Of a DNA stretch of 64,000 bases, positions 41,408 to 50,600 are shown in pieces. Origin of the DNA: Haemophilus parainfluenzae ATCC 33392 (GTDB taxonomy: Bacteria > Pseudomonadota > Gammaproteobacteria > Enterobacterales > Pasteurellaceae); NCBI RefSeq assembly GCF_031191205.1, contig NZ_CP133470.1:1309501-1373500 (forward strand), given 5' to 3'. The notes beneath the pieces are model-generated. The model saw only the letters and a list, made by a program, of their open reading frames with translations, searched no databases and was not told where the DNA came from. The stretch's first letter is position 1. Every line of letters starts with the position of its first letter. A program made the translations under genes and the position numbers.

Positions 41408-43304
41408 CGCGTTTTCTCTTCAAATTGATGACTGAACATAATGCGCCAAGTGCCATTAAAATACCCCCGAGCCATAACCAGCGAATAAGCGGTTTGTAAT
41501 GTAAACGGAATGTGAATTCGCCTTTGCCCAAGTTATCACCCATCACAATATATAAATCGCCCCAAAAGCTAGCATCTAACCCTACTTCACTCATGGTCAT
41601 GGTACGAACGTCATAATAGCGGCGTTCCGGTACAATTTCAGCGTAAGGTTTGCCTTGTTTTGATACGCTAAAGAAAGCGACTTCGGCGGTAAAGTTTGGT
41701 CCAATTTCATTGGAAAAACGATCGTAGTGGAATTCAAATTGACCTAATTGTTGGCTTTGTTGTGGCGCGAGTCTAACACCTAATTCACTGCCAAAGTAAC
41801 TACTCATTACAGCGCCCATTGTGGCAATAGCCACACCGCAGTGTGCGAGAATCATCCCGAAATAGGCCAGTCTTACTTTTGCCCAATTTTGCCATAAGGT
41901 GACGAATAATACCCAAATAGCGAGGGTAAGTAATATATAAGCGAAGAAATAGAAACGTAACGCACTGTCATTCTGCAGCGCATTCCAAATCATGCCATAA
42001 GTAATTACTGCAGCTGGAATAAGTAATAACAAGCGTTTGAAAAAGCGTTTTTTATCTGATTGAAACCAGTTTAAGCAAAGTGTGCCTGCCATGGCAAAAA
42101 GCACTAGTGTGAGCAAGGGCAAGAAAATGCTATTAAAGTAAGGCGCGCCCACAGAAATACTTCCCCAATTCATGGCTTGGAATAGCATTGGATAGAAAGT
42201 GCCTAAGAATGTGCTGACGGTTGCCACGGTCAATACGATGTTTAAGCCTAAAATCGCTCCGGTTTTAGAAATAAGCGGAAATTTGACCGCACTTTCGTTG
42301 GTATTTGTGCGTAGCGCAAATAAACTGAGCGAGCCGACAGTCAGTAAGAAGAAAATGAGTAATAGCACATAACCACGGGAGCTATCTAAAGCAAAGGCGT
42401 GAACGGAGGTTAATGCACCTGAACGAACAATAAATGTGCCTAATACACTGAATGCAAAAGCGAGTAGGGAAAAGAGTATTGTCCAGTAGCTAAACATCCC
42501 TTGTTTTTCAGTCACCATCAAGCTGTGTAAAAGTGCAAGTCCCAATAACCATGGCATAAGCGAGGCATTTTCTACAGGGTCCCAGAACCACCAACCACCC
42601 CAGCCTAATTCGTAATATGCCCACCATGCACCGAGCACGATCCCTAACGTTAAGAATAACCAAGAAACGAGCACCCAAGCTCGCATAGCACGTGCGATCG
42701 CTTGTGCAGAACGATTAAAGATTAAGGCTGAAATGGACATAGCGAAGTTAACGGCAAAGCCCACATAACCCACATATAAAAGCGGTGGATGGAAAATTAA
42801 GCCAATATCTTGCAGCATAGGGTTGAGATCTCGCCCTTCTACAGGGGCTGGGAATGCACGTCCAAATGGATTGGAGTAGAACAAAATGAAAATAGCAAAC
42901 CCAAGGCAAATTAAGCCGAGTAAAGACAGAGTTTGCGCAGAAAAAGTGCGGTCATTTTTGCGAGAGAAAAAGGCAAAAGCCACCAACCAAAGACTTAATG
43001 TGAAAAGCCAAAATAAAATGGATCCTTCATGTCCGCCCCAAGTAGCGGCCACTTTGAAAAATGTCGGTAGTTGAGAATTGGAATGTGCTGCCACGTATTC
43101 TAATGTGAAATCATCTGTCGCAAAAGAGTAGGCGAGAATACCGATGGAAACGCTTGTAAAAATACCGAAGCAATAACTTAATCCCCAAGCTGTATTGGTT
43201 AGAGTGGGTTTATTTCGCCAAATACCAATTTGCGGCACGATGGAAAGTAAGAGCGCCGCGGTAGTGGCAAAGAGCAATGAGAGAAATCCGAGTTCGGGAA
43301 GCAT
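41400..43304 (-). CDS. ccmF: Cytochrome c haem lyase CcmF (NrfE-like)
   Basis: The product is a 634-residue polytopic membrane protein that attaches haem to apocytochromes with CcmH. It contains the WWD haem-handling domain [21 protein letters not shown] followed by NASLMPWL, and conserved periplasmic His regions ([13 protein letters not shown]). At 634 residues it is nearer CcmF (about 650) than E. coli NrfE (about 550). It sits next to nrfABCD without ccmABCDE, which must lie elsewhere if present. Uptake signals at 42286-42294 and 42944-42952. Confidence 0.92.
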   Translation of the reverse strand: MLPELGFLSLLFATTAALLLSIVPQIGIWRNKPTLTNTAWGLSYCFGIFTSVSIGILAYSFATDDFTLEYVAAHSNSQLPTFFKVAATWGGHEGSILFWLFTLSLWLVAFAFFSRKNDRTFSAQTLSLLGLICLGFAIFILFYSNPFGRAFPAPVEGRDLNPMLQDIGLIFHPPLLYVGYVGFAVNFAMSISALIFNRSAQAIARAMRAWVLVSWLFLTLGIVLGAWWAYYELGWGGWWFWDPVENASLMPWLLGLALLHSLMVTEKQGMFSYWTILFSLLAFAFSVLGTFIVRSGALTSVHAFALDSSRGYVLLLIFFLLTVGSLSLFALRTNTNESAVKFPLISKTGAILGLNIVLTVATVSTFLGTFYPMLFQAMNWGSISVGAPYFNSIFLPLLTLVLFAMAGTLCLNWFQSDKKRFFKRLLLLIPAAVITYGMIWNALQNDSALRFYFFAYILLTLAIWVLFVTLWQNWAKVRLAYFGMILAHCGVAIATMGAVMSSYFGSELGVRLAPQQSQQLGQFEFHYDRFSNEIGPNFTAEVAFFSVSKQGKPYAEIVPERRYYDVRTMTMSEVGLDASFWGDLYIVMGDNLGKGEFTFRLHYKPLIRWLWLGGILMALGALCSVINLKRKRDE

Positions 43305-43405
43305 AGTATTCTTCAGTATTAAAGGTTGTATTTTACAAAATAAGGTTGATTTTAAGCATGAAAAACATGCGTAAAATTAACCGCACTTTAGCCTTCTAAA
43401 TAAAC

Positions 43406-43430
43406 AAAAGGCGTATTGTATACGCCTTTT
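43406..43430. terminator. Hairpin separating nrfABCD from ccmF
   Basis: An 11-bp stem, AAAAGGCGTAT (43406-43416) and ATACGCCTTTT (43420-43430), has a 3-nt loop, 22 bp past the nrfD stop. T-rich sequence follows on both strands. It implies that ccmF-dsbE-ccmH has its own promoter or depends on read-through. Confidence 0.82.
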
Positions 43431-43451
43431 TATTAAATAAGAAATTTATCC

Positions 43452-44417
43452 TTACGCAACGGTAAGTTGTCCTGCATACAAGATAAAGTAACGTAAGCAG
43501 AGAACCCCGATTAAGTCGAAAATTGACACAAGGATAATAAAGTTCTTGTTGTATTTTAAGCTGTCTTTTGCTGCAAGGTTTGCAAGTAGAGGAATGATGA
43601 TACCAATTAAGAATACCCCAATCCAGAACACGGCCCCCCAGAAGCCGGAAAGTGCATTGTGTAATGCAACTACTTTCTGACCGCCACCAAAGTGTAGACC
43701 AACAAAGAAGCAGATTAATAAACCAAGTTCAGTTACCATAATTGGCACTTCGAATTTGTGAATGAACTGTGATTCATGGCTATCACCTTTTAATTTACCT
43801 GCGATAAGGATAAATAAGAAGGTTGCAGCGATACCGGAAGAGGTACCTGAAGCCAAGAATAACGCTGGTAGAACAGGGTTATTTAACATTGGGTAACTGA
43901 TCAATGCTGATAGTAAGAAACCGGTATAAGCCCCTAGCACAGCGGCTAAGATGAAGAGAATGATTTCTACAGGACCAGTTAAACGTTCTAATACATTGAT
44001 AATTTTACCGACAAAACCAAGTTTTGGCATAAAACGTTGGATAAGTGCCATGATATCTTCTTTGAAGATAACGGCACACCAACATACCAAGAACAGCATA
44101 TAAACTTGGAATAACATTACCCCCATAGACATTACAGAGTTGAATTGATAGTTAAACATCAATTTCCAGAATGTCCAAGGACGTGCCAAGTGGAAAATTA
44201 ATAGGGTTAAACCAATTAATGTTGGCACAGAACCTAAAACGGCGGCTGCTCGGATAATCCAGTTTTTGCTTGGATTTTCTAATTTGTTACTACGTTTATA
44301 AGCAATCGCTAATTGTACCGCACCGGAAGAAATACCAAGTAAGAACAAATAGATAGCGATTGTTGAATCCCACACCAAATTAGGTGTGTGAAACGGAACA
44401 GGATAATCTAATGTCAT
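43452..44417 (-). CDS. nrfD: Nitrite reductase complex membrane subunit NrfD (quinol oxidation)
   Basis: The product is a 321-residue NrfD/PsrC-type membrane protein with about eight to nine helices. It oxidises menaquinol and passes electrons to NrfC. N-terminal PVPFHTPNLVWDSTIAIYLF and GISSGAVQLAIAYKRSN are typical. It overlaps nrfC by 4 bp. The menaquinone genes in the same window would supply its substrate. Confidence 0.94.
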   Translation of the reverse strand: MTLDYPVPFHTPNLVWDSTIAIYLFLLGISSGAVQLAIAYKRSNKLENPSKNWIIRAAAVLGSVPTLIGLTLLIFHLARPWTFWKLMFNYQFNSVMSMGVMLFQVYMLFLVCWCAVIFKEDIMALIQRFMPKLGFVGKIINVLERLTGPVEIILFILAAVLGAYTGFLLSALISYPMLNNPVLPALFLASGTSSGIAATFLFILIAGKLKGDSHESQFIHKFEVPIMVTELGLLICFFVGLHFGGGQKVVALHNALSGFWGAVFWIGVFLIGIIIPLLANLAAKDSLKYNKNFIILVSIFDLIGVLCLRYFILYAGQLTVA

Positions 44418-45091
44418 CTTCTTGGCTCCCCGTGTTGGAATGGAATATGGTAAAGATTTGGTTGAGTACCTAATTCCACTTTAGTGCGATAAACCGGATT
44501 TTCTTTCACTTTGCGGGAAACTGCACTGCTTGGATCATTCATATCACCAAAGGTTAATGCTTTGGTTGGACAAGCTTCTACGCAAGCAGGTTGTTTGCCA
44601 GCTGCTAAGTTTGTATCGCGACAGAAGTTACATTTATCCGCAGTACGGTGTACTGGATGAATGAAACGTACGCGGTAAGGACAAACTGCAACACAGTACT
44701 GGCAACCTACACAAAGATCTTTATGCACATCTACGATACCTGTTTCAGGATCAATAAATGATGCACCGGTTGGACAAACTGCCACGCAAGGGGCGTTTGT
44801 ACAGTGTTGGCAAGATTGACGGAAAAACTCGTATTCTTGATTTGGGAATTCGCCGTAAGGTTCACTACGGAGAATTTCCAAACGTGAAACGCCTTCAGGA
44901 ACGTGGTTTGTTTCACGACAAGCATCCATACAAGCGGTACAGCCGATACAAGCTGTTTCGTCGTGTACCATTGCATAGCGTTTCGGTTTATCCGCCTTTT
45001 CCTCTTTCGCTAAAGAGGTAACTGATGTCCCCGTCATAAGGATTAATGCCCCCATGCCGGAAACAAAGTTTCGGCGTGAACAAGCTGTCAT
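44414..45091 (-). CDS. nrfC: Periplasmic ferredoxin-like subunit NrfC
   Basis: The product is a 225-residue iron-sulfur protein that carries electrons from NrfD to NrfB. A Tat signal is present (SRRNFVSGMGALILM). Four cysteine groups for 4Fe-4S clusters follow: CIGCTACMDAC, CQHCTNAPCVAVCP, CVGCQYCVAVCP and CNFCRDTNL...CVEACP. The stop and start positions overlap nrfB by one base and nrfD by four, giving tight coupling. Confidence 0.96.
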   Translation of the reverse strand: MTACSRRNFVSGMGALILMTGTSVTSLAKEEKADKPKRYAMVHDETACIGCTACMDACRETNHVPEGVSRLEILRSEPYGEFPNQEYEFFRQSCQHCTNAPCVAVCPTGASFIDPETGIVDVHKDLCVGCQYCVAVCPYRVRFIHPVHRTADKCNFCRDTNLAAGKQPACVEACPTKALTFGDMNDPSSAVSRKVKENPVYRTKVELGTQPNLYHIPFQHGEPRR

Positions 45092-45756
45092 TATTTATCC
45101 TTTTGTTCGGTTGATTGCGTTTGTGATTGTGCGTCTTTTGCCGCTTTGCGTTTTTGTTGTTCGCCGTGGCAATCTACACAAAGTTTCACACGATTTTTCG
45201 GTTGAATACCTTTCATCGCATCATCTTTCGGGTGTAATGTGTGGCAGCTTGCACAAGGCAATTTCATTGCGTGAACATCGTGCGCCCAAAGTTTTTCACG
45301 AAGTTTTGCAGGTTGGTGACAAGCAAAACAAACTTGGTTTTGTTCTTGCGCGGTATACATTGGTTTTTTATCACCAAAGATATCGCCATCAAAACGCATC
45401 ACATCTTTTGCACCACGACGGTGATCTTCCGAAATATTACCGTGACAGTTTACACAGTTAATTGGTTTACCTGTGTTAGGGCTTTTTTGATTTAAGTGTG
45501 CGCCGTGGAATTTACCAAAGTGTAATTCACCACCAGATTGATCTAAAGTTTGGTTTTTATCAACTTGGTCAAATTTGTGACATTTTGCACAATATTGGTT
45601 TGGATCACGTTGGTTATCCAATTGTGGCTCATAAGTGAGTTGAGAGGCAGGTGTTTTTGCCATCTCTTCCGCACTAGCAGCCATTGGCATTGCCACAAGC
45701 ATTGCAAGCAATGCAAGGGATTTTGCCGATTTGCTGATTAAAGAAGTTAAATTCAT
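45091..45756 (-). CDS. nrfB: Pentahaem cytochrome c NrfB
   Basis: The product is a 221-residue periplasmic electron carrier to NrfA. A Sec signal (cleavage near AASAEEMA) is followed by five CXXCH sites: CAKCH, CVNCH, CFACH, CASCH and CVDCH. The C-terminal 25 residues are Lys/Gln rich. It is separated from nrfA by 72 bp that contain an uptake-signal stem-loop, so expression may step down after nrfA. Confidence 0.96.
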   Translation of the reverse strand: MNLTSLISKSAKSLALLAMLVAMPMAASAEEMAKTPASQLTYEPQLDNQRDPNQYCAKCHKFDQVDKNQTLDQSGGELHFGKFHGAHLNQKSPNTGKPINCVNCHGNISEDHRRGAKDVMRFDGDIFGDKKPMYTAQEQNQVCFACHQPAKLREKLWAHDVHAMKLPCASCHTLHPKDDAMKGIQPKNRVKLCVDCHGEQQKRKAAKDAQSQTQSTEQKDK

Positions 45757-45785
45757 TCTGATTACCTCAAATATATGGTTAAAAA

Positions 45786-45823
45786 TGACCGCACTTCGAC
45801 ACTTTAGTTACAAAGTGCGGTTC
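45786..45823 (-). terminator. Uptake-signal stem-loop between nrfA and nrfB
   Basis: The arms GACCGCACTT (45787-45796) and AAGTGCGGTT (45813-45822) pair with a ~16-nt loop. On the minus strand the second arm reads AAGTGCGGTCATTTTT, a terminator-like end 33 bp after the nrfA stop. It would reduce, not abolish, transcription into nrfBCD. Confidence 0.75.
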
Positions 45824-45828
45824 TTTTT

Positions 45829-47352
45829 TTATTGTTTTGTTGCGGTATCTTCAGCTAATTTGCCATTGGCTTTCGCTTCTTTTACCCATTGAGGTACAAC
45901 AGTTTCTAAGAATTCTTTTTTCGCTTTACGTTCTTTCTCGATATCAATACCCATTACTTTCCATGCTTTATCAGCTGTAGAAATATCTGGTACTTCAACC
46001 GGAGTTTTCACGCCATGTTTAGTTAAGATTGCTGCAAGTTTAGCACGCGCATCCGCTGCTTTATCTAAACCAGAACCTAATACGCGAAGCATTACATCAG
46101 GTGCGTGCATGTGACCACCGTGGCTTGCTGCAGAGTAGTCCCAACGCCATTGTGCGTGACGGATATCCATTAAAGCAGGTTCCATTTCTTCTTTAGTTGC
46201 ACCTGCATCCCATGCCGCTTTCGCTTCAAAGTGAGCACGAACAACTTGATCTTCCAAACGACCCATTACATCTTTCACTTCTTTTTTACGTGAAGCGACG
46301 ATGTCTTTAAGTTTTTCTTTGCTTTGATCGTGACAGTTTGCACAAGTGCTATCAAATGCATCGAATGGGTTTTGGATTTGGTGGTCAGTGTAAACTTTAC
46401 CGTCTTTACCTTGTACTTTAGGCATGTGACAGTCGATACAAGTTACGCCGTTTTTACCGTGCATACCTAAAGACCAAATTTCAAAGTCAGGGTGTTGCGC
46501 TTTTAACATTGGTGCTTTAGAAAGAGAGTGAGTCCAGTCACTGAAACCGATATCATCGTAGTATTTTTCGATGTCATCAACAGTTTGGCCGTTGTTCCAA
46601 GGGAAGGTTACTTGTTTTAAGTCGCCTGCGAAGTAGTATTCAACGTGGCAGTTTGCACAGATTTCAGCGCGTTTTTCAGTGCGAGCTGCTGTGTTAAAGC
46701 TTAAATTCGGTTGCTCTTTACCTTCAGCTTTCGCTTTTGCTTGAAGTGCAGTGTTTAAGTGATCCAATGCACGAAGAACGTGTGGACGAGCAATACGTAA
46801 TGCAGGTTTGCCTTCTGCAAAGTCTTTTGAAGTGGTGTCGTGACAGTCAGCACAACCGATTGAGTTTACAATTTCTGCGCCACCTTTAGCCCATTTAGCA
46901 CCAAAGTAACCATCTTCACCCCATTCCGCGATTAAACGTGGAACGTCTGGCCCTTTACAAGTCCAACACGCCATTGGTTGTGGGCCATCAGTTGCTGTTT
47001 TTGGTGCCCCAGTACGTAAAATATCACGTACGTCTTTTACCGCATAAACATGGCCACGAGGTGCGTTATATTCTTTCGCAAAGGCATAACCGCCCCATAA
47101 CACGATTAAACGTGGATCTTGTTCATCTGCATAGATGATTTTGTCGCCTTTTTCAGTCGCTTTCCACGAATTGAATTGGCTAGGATATTTCTCAGCGAAT
47201 TTTTCATTCACTGCTTCGATTTTTAAGTTAGGATTTGGTGCTTCCACAGGTTGTTCAACAGGCTTATATACCATTTCAGCCATCGCTGAATTATATACAC
47301 CTAAAGCTGCGAAAGAAGTCGCCAAAACGAGGCTTTTTCTCAATGCGTTCAC
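45829..47352 (-). CDS. nrfA: Ammonia-forming cytochrome c nitrite reductase NrfA
   Basis: The product is a 507-residue pentahaem enzyme that reduces nitrite to ammonium in the periplasm with six electrons. The catalytic haem motif is CWTCK (near residue 130), unique to NrfA; the other four are CADCH, CANCH, CIDCH and CANCH. A Sec signal ends near [11 protein letters not shown] at 47352 is chosen because GGAG lies 8 nt upstream; an in-frame GTG three codons earlier overlaps that GGAG. It is first in nrfABCD, behind an FNR-like box. Confidence 0.97.
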   Translation of the reverse strand: MNALRKSLVLATSFAALGVYNSAMAEMVYKPVEQPVEAPNPNLKIEAVNEKFAEKYPSQFNSWKATEKGDKIIYADEQDPRLIVLWGGYAFAKEYNAPRGHVYAVKDVRDILRTGAPKTATDGPQPMACWTCKGPDVPRLIAEWGEDGYFGAKWAKGGAEIVNSIGCADCHDTTSKDFAEGKPALRIARPHVLRALDHLNTALQAKAKAEGKEQPNLSFNTAARTEKRAEICANCHVEYYFAGDLKQVTFPWNNGQTVDDIEKYYDDIGFSDWTHSLSKAPMLKAQHPDFEIWSLGMHGKNGVTCIDCHMPKVQGKDGKVYTDHQIQNPFDAFDSTCANCHDQSKEKLKDIVASRKKEVKDVMGRLEDQVVRAHFEAKAAWDAGATKEEMEPALMDIRHAQWRWDYSAASHGGHMHAPDVMLRVLGSGLDKAADARAKLAAILTKHGVKTPVEVPDISTADKAWKVMGIDIEKERKAKKEFLETVVPQWVKEAKANGKLAEDTATKQ

Positions 47353-47499
47353 GATAATCACTCCATTAGGAAAGAATAAAAAAACAATTTAAAATGCGAA
47401 CAATTCCTATTAAGCTTTTGAATTCACTCATAAAAATGGCTCAACGCAAGCATAAGATACCAAAAAGTAGTAGTTTTTATACGGTTTTTTTTCAAAAAT

Positions 47500-47513
47500 T
47501 TGAGGTTGATCAA
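47500..47513. promoter_or_regulatory. FNR-type box upstream of nrfA
   Basis: TTGAG-GTTG-ATCAA differs from TTGAT-N4-ATCAA at one position. On the minus strand a TATAAA hexamer (47476-47481) lies about 20 bp downstream toward nrfA, roughly the spacing of an FNR-activated promoter. Anaerobic activation of nrf by FNR is established in E. coli and Haemophilus. Confidence 0.7.
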
Positions 47514-47518
47514 CATTT

Positions 47519-47554
47519 CCAAATAAAATACCTCTAAAGGGGTATTTTATTTGG
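47519..47554. repeat. 36-bp inverted repeat between nrfA and the adhesin gene
   Basis: CCAAATAAAATACC (47519-47532) and GGTATTTTATTTGG (47541-47554) are perfect 14-bp arms; two more pairs (one wobble) leave a TAAA loop. It lies 6 bp from the FNR box and 42 bp before the adhesin -35. The 47353-47698 region is otherwise AT-rich with the two divergent promoters. Function is unknown: operator, or hairpin at the 5' end of a leader. Confidence 0.85.
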
Positions 47555-47595
47555 TGTGGGGAGAATTTTTTGTTTAATTATTACCTAACGATGTC

Positions 47596-47623
47596 TTGCT
47601 CTTAAGTTTAATTACCTTATAAT
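47596..47623 (+). promoter_or_regulatory. Candidate sigma-70 promoter of the trimeric autotransporter gene
   Basis: TTGCTC (47596-47601) and TATAAT (47618-47623) are 16 bp apart, followed by about 70 bp of leader to the ATG at 47699. The ribosome site is weak (GGTGAT). No simple-sequence repeat tract for phase variation is seen in the promoter or leader. Confidence 0.6.
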
Positions 47624-47698
47624 ACGAACGTTTATTTTTTGTTGAAAATTTATACATGTATTCAATTTCCTTCTTTAACTTTATATTGGTGATTTTTT

Positions 47699-50600
47699 AT
47701 GAACAAAGTTTTTAAAATTATTTGGAATAATGTGACTCAATCTTTTGTAGTAGTTTCTGAACTCGCAAGAAATAGAGGAAAGCTCAGCTCAGAAATGAAA
47801 AAGTCAAACGTGGTAAACCTTTTTAAATTATCTATTTTTACCATGTGTATGATGGGGGGCGCTTCCCAAGTACAAGCTAAATTTGCTCAGGGAGGCATTC
47901 CTGATTCAAATGTTAGCGCTACCTCTATTGCTATAGCTGACGCTAATTCTACAGCAACTGCTGCTAACTCAATTACCATGGGCAATTCAGCTAAAAACCC
48001 TTATCAAGCGGGTATTGTGCTTGGGAACTGGGCTGGCGCAAAAGGTTCTACTTCCGGTGGTTATAATGTGATTATTGGAGGAAATGCTCAGGTTGGCACT
48101 AAAGCTCAAGCCGTGAATCAATCAATTGCAATTGGTGCTGGTGGTGGTGAGGACAATGCAAATCTCATTAATGGTGCTTGGGCAAAAGGTGACCAATCTA
48201 TTGCAATAGGGGGAAATACTCGTTCAGATGGTAACTCTTCAATTGCAATTGGTGGAGATGATCTTGATCGTGCGGGTAGTAAAAATTATACGGGAGCAGA
48301 TAAATTTATTGATTATGATAAGAATGGAAATAAAACTGGTGAATATGCTTTAACAAATAAGGCTCTCCGTGATATTTATAATAAGATGACGGGTGATACC
48401 ATGAAAAATGCGGTGTATGCTAACACCGTATCTGGAGACGCCTCAGTTGCAATTGGTGCTCAAGCTGTAGCTGATGCTGATTTATCTACTGCTTTAGGAA
48501 CTAAATCAAAAGCTAGCGCATTTGGTTCAGTAGCGCTTGGCGTAGGAGCTAAAGCGAATAAGCTCAATTCCGTTGCTATCGGTACGGCCTCTGTCACTGA
48601 CGAAGTAGGAAGAGCCTATGCGACTCGTACTATTTTAGGTGAAACTTATACCTGGGCTGGTGGATCAACCGTTGATGCCGGTGATGTCGTTTCTTTTGGT
48701 GCAAAAGGCTATGAGCGTCAGTTAATTAACGTTGCGCCAGGTGACATATCTTCAAATTCTACTGATGCAATTAATGGTTCTCAATTGTATGGAGTTCTCA
48801 GTTCATTAGAAAAAATTCGTTATTTTTCTGTGAAGTCTAGTGTAGCACAAAACCGCAATAATGATGGGGCGAGTGCAACAGATGCGATTGCAATTGGACC
48901 TAATGCAAGTTCAACAGCTGATCGTGGCATTGCTGTGGGTTTAAATTCACAAGCCAGCCAACCTAATGCTATTTCATTAGGGTGGAATGCTAAAACCTCA
49001 GCAGTAAACTCAATAGCTTTAGGTACTAATGCTAATTCTTCGGGGATAAACGCATTAGCTTTTGGTACTAACGCGATTGGTAGCAGAGACAATACTATTG
49101 CGATGGGTGGTGCAAGTAGTGCTAGTGGTGATTCCTCTATGGCATTTGGTTTAAGTTCAAATGCATCAGGCGGACATTCTATTGCAATAGGGGAACAGTC
49201 TAATGCTGCTGTAGAACATTCTGTTGCTTTAGGTTCTCATTCTCAAGCAGGAGCAAATGCATTTGATGCAACATCTTCAACTGCGACATTTAAAGATGCT
49301 GCCGGTGCGGATACAACGATTAGATTTGCGGCAAACTCATCTACGTTAAAGGGAGCTTTTTCTGTTGGTAAGACTGGAGAAGAGCGCCAAATCCATAATG
49401 TAGCAGCAGGGCGTCTTTCACCTACGTCAACGGATGCTGTAAACGGTTCTCAACTTTACACGGTACTAAACAACAGTGGTTTTAATGTATTAGAAAATAA
49501 TGCTTCTAAAGCGAGAATTAACAATAATAATGTAGTTAATTTTAAAAATGGCGCACAAACAACCGCAGTTGTAACGAAAACAGCAAATGGAACTGATGTG
49601 ACGTTTAATGTAAATACTACGACGATTTCTTCTGATGCACAAAGTAATGCGTCTACTCCAAATAGAAATGCGATTGCAAATGCTGGTGATGTTGTAGATG
49701 CAATTAATAGTGTACGTAATAAACCAATTACATTTACTGGTAATACTGGAAGTACTACGAAAAAATTAGGTGATTCACTCGCTATCAAAGGTGATGGTGC
49801 AGATATCACGAGTGCTGCAGATACAAATAATATTGTATTTAGATTAAATAAATCTAATAGTGTGGCTGCTGGCGATAATAAAGTTGTTACGGGTGATGCA
49901 GTAAATACAGCAATTAATGCGATTAACTTAAATACTGCAGGCAATTCTGGTACTGGCTCAGTGAATCTAGCTACCCAAAGTTTAAATATTACTGGTACAA
50001 ATGGTTTGCAAACAGAAGCTAAAGCAAATGGCATTGAAGTAAAAATTGATACTGCAACGAAAAATAAAATTGATAATGCCGCAAATCAAAGCCTAGATAA
50101 TATTAACCCTGATGGCAAAAATGTGATTAAAGGCTTAGTTGATATTGAAAATGGCAAAAATACGACCGCAAGTAGCCGAGATGTGAATGGCGTCAAAACC
50201 TTCAAAGTGGATGTGAATACAACCACGATTTCTGCTGGTAACGATGGACAAGTTAATACACCAGCTAACGGGGATGCTCCAGTGACTGCAACTTCTGTTG
50301 CAGATGCAATCAACAATACTTATTGGAATGTTGTTGCAAATGACAATACTAAAGAAGCAGTCAAGGCTGGCAATACTGTTAAATTTATTGATGGTAAAAA
50401 TATATCTATTTCTCAAAATGGTAAGGAATTTACTATTGCAACCAGTAATAATGTAAGTTTTGACCATGTTGGTGTTGGTCCTATTTCAATCGATAAAGAT
50501 GCAGGGGTTAATGCAGGTGATAAGAAAATCACCAATGTAGCAAATGGAACAGCTCCAAGTGATGCAGTCAATGTTTCTCAGTTAAATGCAGCTAAAACAG

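Noticed and set aside
47624..47698. Possible phase-variable repeat tract before the adhesin gene
   Set aside because: Only short T-runs (six or fewer) exist; no tetranucleotide or long homopolymer tract that would slip.
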